Positions 51,029 through 59,354 of a DNA stretch of 59,412 bases are shown one piece after another; the first letter of the stretch is position 1; each line of letters starts with the position of its first letter. Origin of the DNA: Mycobacterium sp. E1214 (GTDB lineage: Bacteria; Actinomycetota; Actinomycetes; Mycobacteriales; Mycobacteriaceae); assembly GCF_001666755.1 (NCBI RefSeq), contig NZ_LZJC01000137.1:1-59412 (forward strand), given 5' to 3'. A program made the position numbers and the translations under genes. The notes under the pieces were generated by a model. It was not told the DNA's origin. It ran no database searches and saw nothing but the letters and a program-made list of their open reading frames with translations.

Positions 51029-52195
51029 GTGCGCGTCGCCGTGGTCGCCGGGCCGGATCCCGGGCATTCCTTCCCCGCGATCGCGCTGTGCCAACGCTTC
51101 GCCGCCGCCGGCGACGAGCCGACGCTGTTCACCGGCGAGGAATGGCTCGACACCGCCCGCGCCGCCGGGTTCTCCGCCGTCCCGCTCGACGGGCTCGCGG
51201 CCATCGACGACGACGTGGACGCCGGGGCACGGATCCACCGCCGCGCGGCGCGGATGGCGGTGCTCAACGCGCCGGCGCTGACGGAGCTGGCCCCCGACCT
51301 GGTGGTGTCCGACGTCATCACCGCGGCGGGCGGCATGGCCGCCGAGCTGCTGGGCATCCCGTGGATCGAGCTGGACCCGCACCCGCTGTACCTGCCGTCG
51401 CGGGGGCTGCCGCCGATCGGCAGCGGCCTGGCGCCCGGCACCGGTGTCGGCGGCCGGATCCGCGACGCCGCCATGCGCGCGCTGACGGCCCGGTCCTGGC
51501 GCGCCGGGCTGCGGCAGCGCGCGGCCGCCCGGGTCGAGATCGGGCTGCCGGCCGCGGACCCCGGGCCGTTGCGGCGGCTGATCGCCACGTTGCCGGCGCT
51601 GGAAGTGCCCCGGCCCGACTGGCCGGCCGAGGCCGTGGTGGTGGGTCCGCTGCACTTCGAGCCGACCGACCGGGTGCTCGAGATCCCCCCGGGGGACGGG
51701 CCCGTGCTGGTCGTTGCGCCGTCGACCGCGGCGACCGGCGCCGCCGGGATGGCCGAGCTCGCGCTGGAGCGGTTGGTGCCGGGCGAGACGCTGCCGCGGG
51801 GCGCGCGGCTGGTGGTCTCGCGTCTCGGCGGGGCGGACCTGGCTGTGCCGCCCTGGGCGGTCGTCGGGCTCGGCAGCCAGGCCGAGCTGCTGACCCACGC
51901 CGACCTGGTGATCTGCGGTGGTGGCCATGGCATGCTCGCCAAGACGCTGCTGGCCGGGGTGCCGCTGGTGGTGGTGCCCGGCGGCGGCGATCAGTGGGAG
52001 CTGGCCAACCGGGTGGTGCGGCAGGGCAGCGCCCGGCTGGTGCGGCCGCTGGGCGGCGACGCGCTGGTCGCCGCGGTCGCCGAGGTGCTGGCGTCGCCGG
52101 GCTATCGTCAAGCGGCGCGGCGAGCCGCCGCCACCGCGTCCGACGTCGCCGATCCCGTCCAGGTGTGCCGCGAAGCGCTGGCCGTGGCGCAGTGA
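51029..52195 (+). CDS. UGT-like glycosyltransferase (Rv2739c-like)
   Basis: The 388-residue GT-B fold protein, with the same length as Rv2739c, shows RVAVVAGPDPGHSFPAIALC in the acceptor half and VICGGGHGMLAKTLLAGVPL with PGGGDQWELANRV in the donor half. The usual HHGGAGT donor motif is replaced by CGGGHGM, so the donor sugar is hard to predict. The start is GTG 51029. Confidence 0.82.
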   Translation: MRVAVVAGPDPGHSFPAIALCQRFAAAGDEPTLFTGEEWLDTARAAGFSAVPLDGLAAIDDDVDAGARIHRRAARMAVLNAPALTELAPDLVVSDVITAAGGMAAELLGIPWIELDPHPLYLPSRGLPPIGSGLAPGTGVGGRIRDAAMRALTARSWRAGLRQRAAARVEIGLPAADPGPLRRLIATLPALEVPRPDWPAEAVVVGPLHFEPTDRVLEIPPGDGPVLVVAPSTAATGAAGMAELALERLVPGETLPRGARLVVSRLGGADLAVPPWAVVGLGSQAELLTHADLVICGGGHGMLAKTLLAGVPLVVVPGGGDQWELANRVVRQGSARLVRPLGGDALVAAVAEVLASPGYRQAARRAAATASDVADPVQVCREALAVAQ

Positions 52196-52238
52196 GGTGG
52201 GGCATGCTGGTCGCAACCGGCGGGGAGGAGGTGTGCCG

Positions 52239-52523
52239 ATGAGGACGGCCACGAGGGTCACCAGCTGTGTCGCCACCGCTGGGCTGCTGGCCACCGCGCT
52301 GTGGGGTGCGGAAGCGGCCCACGCCGACAACGCCGACGAGCAGCAGGCCTGCCAGTTGATGGACGACCCGAGCGCCGCCCAGCAGGGTTACGCGCCCGCC
52401 GAGTACACGTTCATGGTGTTGCGCGGTCGCATGTCGGCGCAACGGGCGCGCGACGTCATGTCACTGGCCGCCCAGGAGGTCTGCCCCAACCACATCATCG
52501 ATCTGCCGGCGAGCTGGCGCTAA
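52239..52523 (+). CDS. Small exported DUF732-type protein
   Basis: The 94-residue protein has a signal peptide (RTATRVTSCVATAGLLATAL, cleavage near AHA-DN) and a mature helical part with two Cys (QQACQLMDDPS and AAQEVCPNH) that fits DUF732, a group of small exported mycobacterial proteins of unknown function. ATG 52239 follows GGGGAGGAGG. Confidence 0.75.
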   Translation: MRTATRVTSCVATAGLLATALWGAEAAHADNADEQQACQLMDDPSAAQQGYAPAEYTFMVLRGRMSAQRARDVMSLAAQEVCPNHIIDLPASWR

Positions 52524-52557
52524 GCCGCGGCACGGTGTCCGGCGGTCGCCGGCTGGG

Positions 52558-52563
52558 TATCTT
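52558..52563 (+). promoter_or_regulatory. -10 element of the DUF3046 gene, leaderless type
   Basis: TATCTT ends seven bases before the GTG at 52571. Confidence 0.5.
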
Positions 52564-52570
52564 GGCTGGC

Positions 52571-52765
52571 GTGCGGCTAACGGAGTTCAACGAGCGGGTC
52601 GTGTTGCGATTCGGCGCCGCGTACGGTTCGTCGGTGCTGGTCGATCACGTGCTGAGCGGATTCGACGGGCGCACCGCCGCCCAGGCGATCGAGGCCGGTG
52701 TCGAGCCGCGTGAGGTGTGGCGGGCGTTGTGCGCGGATTTCGACGTCCCGCGCGAGCAGTGGTGA
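52571..52765 (+). CDS. DUF3046 protein (Rv2738c-like)
   Basis: The 64-residue protein begins MRLTEFNERV and shows GSSVLVDHVLSGFDGRTAAQ and EVWRALCADFDVP, the whole DUF3046 domain. It is conserved upstream of recA in actinobacteria; function is unknown. GTG 52571 is supported by the domain start and the -10. Confidence 0.85.
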   Translation: MRLTEFNERVVLRFGAAYGSSVLVDHVLSGFDGRTAAQAIEAGVEPREVWRALCADFDVPREQW

Positions 52766-52775
52766 GCGCCGCGGC

Positions 52776-53414
52776 TCACTCGTAGGGCGGGTAGGGCTGG
52801 TGCCGCAGCAGTCCGGCCAGGTGGACGGCGTTGCGGGCCGCCGTCGCGGTCACCCCGGCCACCGCCTCGGGGACCTCGTCGAGGTCGTTGAAGTTGGTGC
52901 CCTGCATGGCTTCGCCGTTCCAGTAGGTGCAGCCCTGTGCGGCGATGGAGAACCCGATGTCGTTGAGCGCCTGGAACAGGTCGGCGACGATCTTGTGGGC
53001 GCCGTCCTCGTTGCCCACGACCGCCGCCACCGCGACCTTTCCGACCATGACGGGCCGCCCGGCGTTGTCCTTGTCGGACAGCTCGGCGTCGAGCCGCTCC
53101 AGGACGCGCTGCGCGACGCTGGACATGTGGCCGACCCAGGTTGGTGTCGACAGGACGAGAATGTCGGCGCGCTTGATCCTGTCCAGCAGCGCGGGCCACT
53201 CGTCGCCCGGCCCCATGTCGGCCTCGGTGCCCGGCAGTAACGCCAGGTCGACGCACCGCTGCTTGGCTCCCTCGACCCCGGCCTTGCCGAGCTCGGCCAG
53301 CAGCTGGTCGGCGATCAGGTCGCTGCTGGAGGGGGTGGGGCTCTTCTTCAGCGAACAGGTCAGCGCGAGGGCGCGCAGGGACGGCGCGGTGGCGGAGGTC
53401 GCGGGGGAGGTCAT
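52776..53414 (-). CDS. Flavodoxin-like NAD(P)H-dependent oxidoreductase
   Basis: The 212-residue protein has the FMN-reductase/flavodoxin pattern: LALTCSLKKSPTPSSSDLIA (phosphate loop), ILVLSTPTWVGHMSSVAQRV and AAVVGNEDGAHKIVADLFQ. It probably reduces FMN or quinones. It lies 48 bp downstream of the FhuF-like gene on the same strand, so the pair may act together in flavin-dependent iron release. As I recall, M. tuberculosis has no such pair here. Confidence 0.8.
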   Translation of the reverse strand: MTSPATSATAPSLRALALTCSLKKSPTPSSSDLIADQLLAELGKAGVEGAKQRCVDLALLPGTEADMGPGDEWPALLDRIKRADILVLSTPTWVGHMSSVAQRVLERLDAELSDKDNAGRPVMVGKVAVAAVVGNEDGAHKIVADLFQALNDIGFSIAAQGCTYWNGEAMQGTNFNDLDEVPEAVAGVTATAARNAVHLAGLLRHQPYPPYE

Positions 53415-53462
53415 GGCGGGCGCGTACCCGGGCGACGGGTGAGCAAACGGGCGGCGCGCCCG

Positions 53463-54146
53463 CTACCGGCGGCCCGGCGGCCGGTCGAACACGCAGTCAC
53501 CGCACACCGACTGCCCGGGCAGCCGGTAGAACAGGCAGCAGCTGCGTCGCCGGAAGCCCAGGTGGGCGCCGGTGCTGACGCCGGACCCCGCCAGGATCCC
53601 GGTGCCCAGCAGGTCGCCGGTCGTCGCGGCGATCCGGCGGCGCAGGTCGGGTCGCGCCGCGCACAAGGCGCGGGCGGCGCCGAACAGCGCCGACGCCACA
53701 TTGCCGGCCAGCAGCGCCGGGGCCAATTTGACGCGCAGGCCGGCGGCGAGCGGGTGCAGGTGGCGCTCGACGACGGCGCGGTACAGCTCGCCGGCAGGGT
53801 CGTCGCCGACGGGATCCCCGACGGGTTCGGGCAGCCGCAGCCGCGCCCCGTCGGCCGCGCGCTGCAGCTCGTCGAGGCGGGGCAGGACGCGGTGCGCGAG
53901 CGCGCACGCCAGCACCGGTGACCACAGCCGGCTGGCGTGGGCGAGGTGGACCAGCGAGGCCCCGATCCGCAGATCGGGGGTGCCGTAATACCGGGCGGTG
54001 GCGTCGACGAGGTCCGCGTAGCCGTCGGCGTAGCACCGCCACACCGGGCGCCAGGCCTGCGCGCCCGACCCCTGGTCCGGGCCCACGGTGAGCGCGAAAA
54101 AGCCGCCGTAGGAGGCTATTTCGGCGAGCTGGGCAGAGATGTCCAT
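53463..54146 (-). CDS. FhuF-like [2Fe-2S] ferric-siderophore reductase-type protein
   Basis: The 227-residue protein ends in C203-C204-x10-C215-x2-C218 (RRRSCCLFYRLPGQSVCGDC), the cluster motif of FhuF-type siderophore-iron reductases. The N-terminal domain is helical and Ala-rich with ARYYGTPDLRIGASLVHLAH. It would release iron from ferric siderophore. ATG 54146 follows GAAGGGCGG; the frame begins 30 codons earlier without a site. It is divergent from recA. Confidence 0.78.
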   Translation of the reverse strand: MDISAQLAEIASYGGFFALTVGPDQGSGAQAWRPVWRCYADGYADLVDATARYYGTPDLRIGASLVHLAHASRLWSPVLACALAHRVLPRLDELQRAADGARLRLPEPVGDPVGDDPAGELYRAVVERHLHPLAAGLRVKLAPALLAGNVASALFGAARALCAARPDLRRRIAATTGDLLGTGILAGSGVSTGAHLGFRRRSCCLFYRLPGQSVCGDCVFDRPPGRR

Positions 54147-54228
54147 CGACGCGCCGCCCTTCTCGCTCCGGCCGATCCGGCGCCCGATGTTGCCACACCC
54201 GCGACGCGCCCGGCGTGTCACACTTGGA

Positions 54229-54251
54229 TCGAACACCTGTTCGGCTACTGT
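54229..54251 (+). promoter_or_regulatory. LexA box and -10 of recA (SOS promoter)
   Basis: TCGAACACCTGTTCGG (54229-54244) fits the mycobacterial LexA site TCGAAC-N4-GTTCGA at all but the last base. TACTGT (54246-54251) just after it serves as -10, so LexA binding would occlude this promoter. It lies about 100 bp before recA. Confidence 0.8.
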
Positions 54252-54274
54252 GGGGATCGTTCGCCAGAGTCAAC

Positions 54275-54297
54275 TTGTCGGTGGCCTTCTCTAGTGT
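54275..54297 (+). promoter_or_regulatory. RecA-NDp-type (PafBC-dependent) promoter of recA
   Basis: TTGTCGGTG (54275-54283), an exact 8-bp spacer and TAGTGT (54292-54297) match the published TTGTCRGTG-N8-TAN3T motif. In mycobacteria this motif drives LexA-independent DNA-damage induction through PafBC. Confidence 0.8.
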
Positions 54298-54354
54298 CAC
54301 CGCCAACCGACCGATACCGGTCAGACGAACACACTGGACTATAGGAGAGGCATC

Positions 54355-55407
54355 ATGGCGCAAGCCCCCGATCGCGAGAAGGCTCTCGAACTGGCGATGG
54401 CCCAGATCGAGAAAAGCTATGGCAAAGGCTCGGTGATGCGGCTCGGCGACGAGATGCGCCAGCCGATCTCGGTCATCCCGACCGGTTCCATCGCCCTGGA
54501 CGTGGCGCTGGGCATCGGCGGCCTGCCGCGCGGGCGGGTCGTGGAGATCTACGGCCCGGAGTCGTCGGGTAAGACCACCGTCGCGCTGCACGCGGTGGCC
54601 AACGCTCAGGCCGCCGGCGGTGTGGCGGCGTTCATCGACGCCGAGCACGCCCTGGACCCCGACTACGCCAAGAAGCTGGGCGTGGACACCGATTCCCTGC
54701 TGGTCAGCCAGCCCGATACGGGGGAGCAGGCCCTCGAGATCGCCGACATGCTGATCCGTTCCGGCGCGCTGGACATCCTGGTCATCGACTCGGTGGCGGC
54801 CCTGGTGCCGCGCGCGGAACTCGAGGGCGAGATGGGGGACAGCCACGTCGGCCTGCAGGCCCGGCTGATGAGCCAGGCGCTGCGGAAAATGACTGGCGCG
54901 CTGAACAATTCGGGCACCACGGCGATCTTCATCAACCAGCTGCGGGAGAAGATCGGGGTCATGTTCGGCAGCCCGGAAACCACCACGGGTGGAAAGGCCT
55001 TGAAGTTCTACGCGTCGGTGCGCATGGACGTGCGCCGGATCGAGACGCTCAAGGACGGCACCAACGCGGTCGGTAACCGCACCCGGGTGAAGATCGTCAA
55101 GAACAAGGTGTCGCCGCCGTTCAAGCAGGCCGAGTTCGACATCCTCTACGGCCGCGGCATCAGCCGCGAGGGGTCGCTGATCGACATGGGCGTGGAGCAG
55201 GGCTTCATCCGTAAGTCCGGCTCCTGGTTCACCTACGAGGGCGAACAGCTCGGCCAGGGCAAGGAGAACGCCCGCAACTTCCTGATGGAAAACGACGACG
55301 TGGCCAACGAGATCGAGAAGAAGATCAAGGAAAAGCTCGGCATTGGCGCGGTCGTGACCGATGACTTGTCCGATGACAGCGTCCTGCCCGCCCCCGTCGA
55401 TTTCTGA
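54355..55407 (+). CDS. recA: Recombinase RecA, no intein
   Basis: The 350-residue recombinase and LexA coprotease shows Walker A GPESSGKTT (67-74), Walker B LDILVIDSVAALVP, and the L2-region segment NQLREKIGVMFGSPETTTGG. The site where M. tuberculosis RecA carries an intein (after KNK near residue 251) reads KNKVSPPFKQ here, uninterrupted and with Val instead of Cys at the +1 position. ATG 54355 follows TAGGAGAGG. recX overlaps its 3' end. Confidence 0.97.
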   Translation: MAQAPDREKALELAMAQIEKSYGKGSVMRLGDEMRQPISVIPTGSIALDVALGIGGLPRGRVVEIYGPESSGKTTVALHAVANAQAAGGVAAFIDAEHALDPDYAKKLGVDTDSLLVSQPDTGEQALEIADMLIRSGALDILVIDSVAALVPRAELEGEMGDSHVGLQARLMSQALRKMTGALNNSGTTAIFINQLREKIGVMFGSPETTTGGKALKFYASVRMDVRRIETLKDGTNAVGNRTRVKIVKNKVSPPFKQAEFDILYGRGISREGSLIDMGVEQGFIRKSGSWFTYEGEQLGQGKENARNFLMENDDVANEIEKKIKEKLGIGAVVTDDLSDDSVLPAPVDF

Positions 55408-55927
55408 GCCCTCCCGCGAGGAGCAGGCGCGGTCTCTGTGCCTGCGCCTGCTCACCGCGCGGGCGCGCACCCGGGCCGAACTACGCGGCCACCTGGACAA
55501 AAGGGGCTATCCCGCCCAGGTCAGCGACGCGGTGCTCGACCGGCTGGCCGCCGTCGGCCTCGTCGACGATGCCGACTTCGCCGAGCAGTGGGTGCGGTCG
55601 CGCCGGGTCAACGCGGGCCGCAGCAAGCGCGCGTTGGCCGCCGAGCTGCGCACCAAGGGCGTGGACAAGGACGTGATCACCGCGGCGCTGGCCGGGATCG
55701 ACGCCGGCGCCGAACGCGACCAGGCCGAACAACTCGTGCGGTCCAAGCTGCGCCGGGAAACGCTGGCCGGCGACGGTGACGGTGACGGTGACGGCAGAGC
55801 CGACGGCGACGCGCGGCTGACCCGCCGGCTGGTGGCGATGCTGGGCCGCCGCGGCTACGGCCAGAGCCTGGCGTGCGAGGTGGTGTTCGCCGAGTTGGCC
55901 GCCGAACGGGAGCGCCGGCGGGTCTGA
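55373..55927 (+). CDS. recX: Regulatory protein RecX
   Basis: The 184-residue three-helix-repeat inhibitor of RecA shows CLRLLTARARTRAELRGHLD, LVDDADFAEQWVRSR, SKRALAAELRTKGV and RRLVAMLGRRGYG. I take ATG 55373 (MTASCPPP), inside the recA 3' end; ATG 55361 is also possible. A GACGGT hexamer repeat inserts GDGDGDGD between the second and third repeats. Confidence 0.92.
   Translation: MTASCPPPSISEPSREEQARSLCLRLLTARARTRAELRGHLDKRGYPAQVSDAVLDRLAAVGLVDDADFAEQWVRSRRVNAGRSKRALAAELRTKGVDKDVITAALAGIDAGAERDQAEQLVRSKLRRETLAGDGDGDGDGRADGDARLTRRLVAMLGRRGYGQSLACEVVFAELAAERERRRV
55772..55795 (+). repeat. GACGGT hexamer repeat in recX
   Basis: Three GACGGT units and one GACGGC unit in tandem code for Asp-Gly pairs at RecX residues 134-141. 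This in-frame tract is prone to slippage. Confidence 0.9.
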
Positions 55928-55967
55928 GCGGGCCGGGTGGGACGAGCCGGGCGTCCGGCCACCGCCG

Positions 55968-55973
55968 TACCAT
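55968..55973 (+). promoter_or_regulatory. -10 element of miaB, leaderless type
   Basis: TACCAT ends six bases before the GTG at 55980. Confidence 0.5.
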
Positions 55974-55979
55974 GGCTCC

Positions 55980-57503
55980 GTGACTTCCATGGTGACGCAA
56001 GGCGACCCCGCCCAGGCGGCGGTGCCGGAGCGCACCTACCAGGTCCGCACCTACGGCTGCCAGATGAACGTCCACGACTCCGAGCGGTTGGCCGGACTGC
56101 TGGAGGCGGCCGGGTACCGGCGCGCCGCCGAGGACGCCGACGCCGACGTGGTGGTGTTCAACACCTGCGCCGTGCGGGAAAACGCCGACAACAAGCTGTA
56201 CGGCAACCTCAGCCACCTGGCGCCGCGCAAGCGGGGCAACCCCGAGATGCAGATCGCGGTGGGCGGTTGCCTGGCTCAGAAGGACCGCGACGCGCTGCTG
56301 CGCAAGGCGCCCTGGGTCGACGTCGTCTTCGGCACGCACAACATCGGCTCGCTGCCGACGCTGCTCGAGCGGGCCCGGCACAACCGGGTTGCGCAGGTGG
56401 AGATCGCCGAAGCGCTCCAGCAATTCCCCTCATCACTGCCCAGCGCCCGCGAATCCGCTTACGCCGCTTGGGTTTCCATCTCCGTCGGGTGTAACAACAC
56501 GTGCACCTTCTGCATCGTGCCGTCGCTGCGCGGCAAAGAGGTGGATCGCAACCCGGCCGACATCCTGGCCGAGGTGCGGTCGCTGGTGGCCGACGGCGTG
56601 CTCGAGGTCACGCTGCTGGGCCAGAACGTCAACGCCTACGGGGTGTCCTTCGCCGACCCGGCGCAGCCTCGCGATCGCGGCGCGTTTGCGCGGCTGTTGC
56701 GGGCCTGCGGCGAGGTCGACGGGCTCGAGCGCGTGCGCTTCACCTCGCCGCACCCGGCCGAATTCACCGACGACGTCATCGACGCCATGGCGACGACGCC
56801 CAACGTCTGCCCCGCCCTGCACATGCCGCTGCAATCCGGCTCCGACCGGATGCTGCGCGCGATGCGCCGCTCGTACCGGGCCGACCGGTACCTAAGCATC
56901 ATCGACCGCGTGCGCGCCGCCATGCCGCACGCCGCGATCACCACGGACCTGATCGTCGGGTTTCCCGGCGAGACGGAAGAGGACTTCGCCGCCACCCTCG
57001 ACGTCGTGCGGCAGGCCCGCTTCGCGGCCGCGTTCACCTTCCAGTACTCCAAGCGGCCCGGCACCCCGGCCGCGGAACTTGACGGGCAGCTGCCCAAAGC
57101 CGTTGTGCAGGAACGCTACGAGCGGTTGATCGAACTGCAGGAGGCCATCTCCTGGGAGGGCAACCAGGCCCTGATCGGTGACACCGTCGAGGTGTTGGTC
57201 GCCGCGGGGGAGGGCCGCAAGGACAGCCACACCGCCCGGATGACGGGACGCGCCCGCGACGGTCGGCTGGTGCACTTCTCCGTCGACGGGGCGCGCGACG
57301 TCCGCCCGGGGGACGTCGTCACCACCGCGATCACCCAGGCCGCGCCGCACCACCTCATCGCCGACGCCGGCGTCCTGAGCCACCGGCGCACCTGCGCCGG
57401 CGACGCGGCCGCCGCGGGCCGGCGCCCGGTCGGCATCGGCCTCGGCATGCCCGCCGTCGGGCCGCCCACCGGCCCGCCCGAACCCCTTGGATGCGCCAGA
57501 TGA
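55980..57503 (+). CDS. miaB: tRNA-2-methylthio-N6-dimethylallyladenosine synthase MiaB
   Basis: The 507-residue radical-SAM methylthiotransferase modifies A37 of tRNA. The first cluster uses Cys in TYGCQMNVHDSE, VVFNTCAVRE and AVGGCLAQ. The radical-SAM motif is CNNTCTFC. A TRAM domain follows at about 390-450, then a Gly/Pro-rich tail. GTG 55980 is supported by the adjacent -10. A 48-bp stretch of its 3' part (57330-57377) recurs exactly, inverted, at the window end. The stop overlaps the next ATG. Confidence 0.95.
   Translation: MTSMVTQGDPAQAAVPERTYQVRTYGCQMNVHDSERLAGLLEAAGYRRAAEDADADVVVFNTCAVRENADNKLYGNLSHLAPRKRGNPEMQIAVGGCLAQKDRDALLRKAPWVDVVFGTHNIGSLPTLLERARHNRVAQVEIAEALQQFPSSLPSARESAYAAWVSISVGCNNTCTFCIVPSLRGKEVDRNPADILAEVRSLVADGVLEVTLLGQNVNAYGVSFADPAQPRDRGAFARLLRACGEVDGLERVRFTSPHPAEFTDDVIDAMATTPNVCPALHMPLQSGSDRMLRAMRRSYRADRYLSIIDRVRAAMPHAAITTDLIVGFPGETEEDFAATLDVVRQARFAAAFTFQYSKRPGTPAAELDGQLPKAVVQERYERLIELQEAISWEGNQALIGDTVEVLVAAGEGRKDSHTARMTGRARDGRLVHFSVDGARDVRPGDVVTTAITQAAPHHLIADAGVLSHRRTCAGDAAAAGRRPVGIGLGMPAVGPPTGPPEPLGCAR
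57330..57377 (+). repeat. 48-bp inverted repeat, miaB copy
   Basis: These bases code for ITQAAPHHLIADAGVL in MiaB. Their exact reverse complement is at 59355-59402, with unrelated flanks on both sides. Confidence 0.9.
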
Positions 57504-58108
57504 CGAAGAAGACCGACAAGCACGACCCGCGGCTCGACGCGCTGCGGACCGAGATCGAGGCCGCCGAACGCCGGGTGGCGCGCGGAATCGACCCGGGCAC
57601 CAGGGGTTTCGTCGTGTCGATCCTGGTATTCGTGTTGCTGGGGTCGTTCATCCTGCCGCACACCGGCGCGGTGCGCGGCTGGGACGTGCTATTCAGCAGC
57701 CACGGCGCGGGTGCGGCCGCGGTGGCCCTGCCGTCGCGGGTGTTCGCCTGGCTGGCGCTGGTGTTCGGCGTCGGGTTCTCGATGCTCGCGTTGGTGACGC
57801 GGCGCTGGGCGCTGGCCTGGGTGGCCTTGGCGGGATCGGCGCTCGCCGACGCCGCGGGCCTGCTCGCGATCTGGTCGCGCCAGACAGTCGCCGCGGGACA
57901 TCCCGGCCCGGGGTGGGGCCTGATCGTCGCGTGGGTCACGGTGATCCTGCTCAGCTACCAGTGGGCCCGCGTGGTCTGGTCGCGCACCATCGTCCAGCTC
58001 GCCGCCGAACAGGAGCGCCGCCGGCTGACCGCGCAGCGCCAGGCCACCACGCTGCTCGACGAGCTCGACGACACGGCCCACCCGGACGGCGGCACGCCGG
58101 CGAGTTAG
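57500..58108 (+). CDS. Four-helix membrane protein (Rv2732c-like)
   Basis: The 202-residue protein has a charged N-terminal helix (RLDALRTEIEAAERRVARGI), four transmembrane segments (about 35-53, 75-98, 102-124 and 138-158) and a cytoplasmic coiled tail (QLAAEQERRRLTAQRQA). Function is not established from sequence. The ATG overlaps the miaB stop, so it is translationally coupled to it. Confidence 0.78.
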   Translation: MTKKTDKHDPRLDALRTEIEAAERRVARGIDPGTRGFVVSILVFVLLGSFILPHTGAVRGWDVLFSSHGAGAAAVALPSRVFAWLALVFGVGFSMLALVTRRWALAWVALAGSALADAAGLLAIWSRQTVAAGHPGPGWGLIVAWVTVILLSYQWARVVWSRTIVQLAAEQERRRLTAQRQATTLLDELDDTAHPDGGTPAS

Positions 58109-59331
58109 GACCGGCGCGTCAGCGCCGCCGCGGCGGCCTGCGCCCACTCCCGCCATTGCTCGGCGTTCGCCCTAGCCTGCTCGGCTTCCTTGGTGCGGCC
58201 GGCCGCGGCGGCCTTGCGGGCCTGCTGCTCGTACTGCTCGACCCGCGCCTGGAACTGCTCGGCGCGGGCCTGGGCCTGCGGATCCGACCACCCGGCCTCG
58301 CCGGCGTCGCGCACCTTCTTCTCGACGGCCCGCAGCCGACGCTCCAGGTCGGCGGACCGCTCCCGCGGCACCTTACCGATCGCGTCCCACTTCTCGGTGA
58401 TCGAGCGCAGCGCGGCCCGGGCGGCGTCGTGGTTGCCGGTGTCGATCCTCTCCGCCTCGGCCAGCAACGCCTCCTTGGCGGTCGCGTTGGCCGCCAGCTC
58501 GGCGTCCTTCTCCGCGGTGACCGCGTTGCGGGCCGCGAAGAAGACGTCCTGGGCGGCCTTGAAGCGGCGCCACAACGCGTCGTCGACCTCTTTGCTGGCC
58601 CGGCCGGCGGCTTTCCACTCGGCGAGCAGCTTGCGGAACTCGGCGCTGGTGGCCCCCCAGTCCGTCGAGTCCGACAGCGCCTCGGCCCGCTCGCACAGTC
58701 GCTCCTTGGCGTGACGGATGCCGGAGCGCTCGCGGTCCAGCTCGGCGAAGTGCGAGCCGCGCCGCCGGTTGAACGCCTCGCGGGCCGCCGAATAGCGCTT
58801 CCACAACGCGTCGTCGACCTTGCGGTCCAGGCCGTTGATCGTCTTCCACTCGTCGAGGATCGCCCGCAACCGGTCGCCCGCGGCCTTCCACTGCGTCGCG
58901 GTGGCGGCAAGCTCCTCGGCCTCGGCGGCCAGCGCCTCCTTGCGCGCGGTTTGCGCGGCGCGGTGTTCGTCGCGCCGGGACCGCTCGGCGGCGACGGTGG
59001 CCTCGGCCTGTTCCGCGAGGGTGGTCAGCCGGGCGGCCAGGGCGTCGACGTCGCCGAGCACGGCGGCCGTCGGCAGCGCCTGCGCCAGCTCGTTGGCGTG
59101 CGCCTTGATCTTGCGGGCGTCCCCGCTGCCCGACGCCAGCCGCTCCTCCATGAGGGTGACCTCGGTGCTCAGGTCGTCGAACCGCCTGCCGAAGTGCGCG
59201 AACGCGGCCTCGGCGTCGCCGGCCTGCCAGGAGCCCACGACGCGCTCCCCGGCGGCGCTGAGCAGCCACACGGTGCCGTCGTCGTCCACGCGCCCGAACT
59301 TGTGCGGGTCGCTGGGCGGCGGCGTGCTCAC
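58105..59331 (-). CDS. DUF349 coiled-coil protein (Rv2731-like), start uncertain
   Basis: The 408 residues from GTG 59331 contain a short beta N-terminus (FGRVDDDGTVWLLSAAGERV) and several DUF349 helical repeats (LWKRYSAAREAFNRRRGSHF, DDALWRRFKAAQDVFFAARN, AIGKVPRERSADLERRLRAV). Function is unknown. The frame stays open upstream to the window edge and reads RRPGPRPTAHP before the GTG, so the true start may lie outside. The upstream part overlaps the inverted copy of the miaB segment. It is convergent with the membrane protein gene, overlapping by four bases. Confidence 0.85.
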   Translation of the reverse strand: MSTPPPSDPHKFGRVDDDGTVWLLSAAGERVVGSWQAGDAEAAFAHFGRRFDDLSTEVTLMEERLASGSGDARKIKAHANELAQALPTAAVLGDVDALAARLTTLAEQAEATVAAERSRRDEHRAAQTARKEALAAEAEELAATATQWKAAGDRLRAILDEWKTINGLDRKVDDALWKRYSAAREAFNRRRGSHFAELDRERSGIRHAKERLCERAEALSDSTDWGATSAEFRKLLAEWKAAGRASKEVDDALWRRFKAAQDVFFAARNAVTAEKDAELAANATAKEALLAEAERIDTGNHDAARAALRSITEKWDAIGKVPRERSADLERRLRAVEKKVRDAGEAGWSDPQAQARAEQFQARVEQYEQQARKAAAAGRTKEAEQARANAEQWREWAQAAAAALTRRS

Positions 59332-59354
59332 CGGGTGCGCGGTCGGGCGGGGGC

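Noticed and set aside
54355..55407. An intein in RecA
   Set aside because: The protein is 350 residues, uninterrupted, with the usual insertion site intact.
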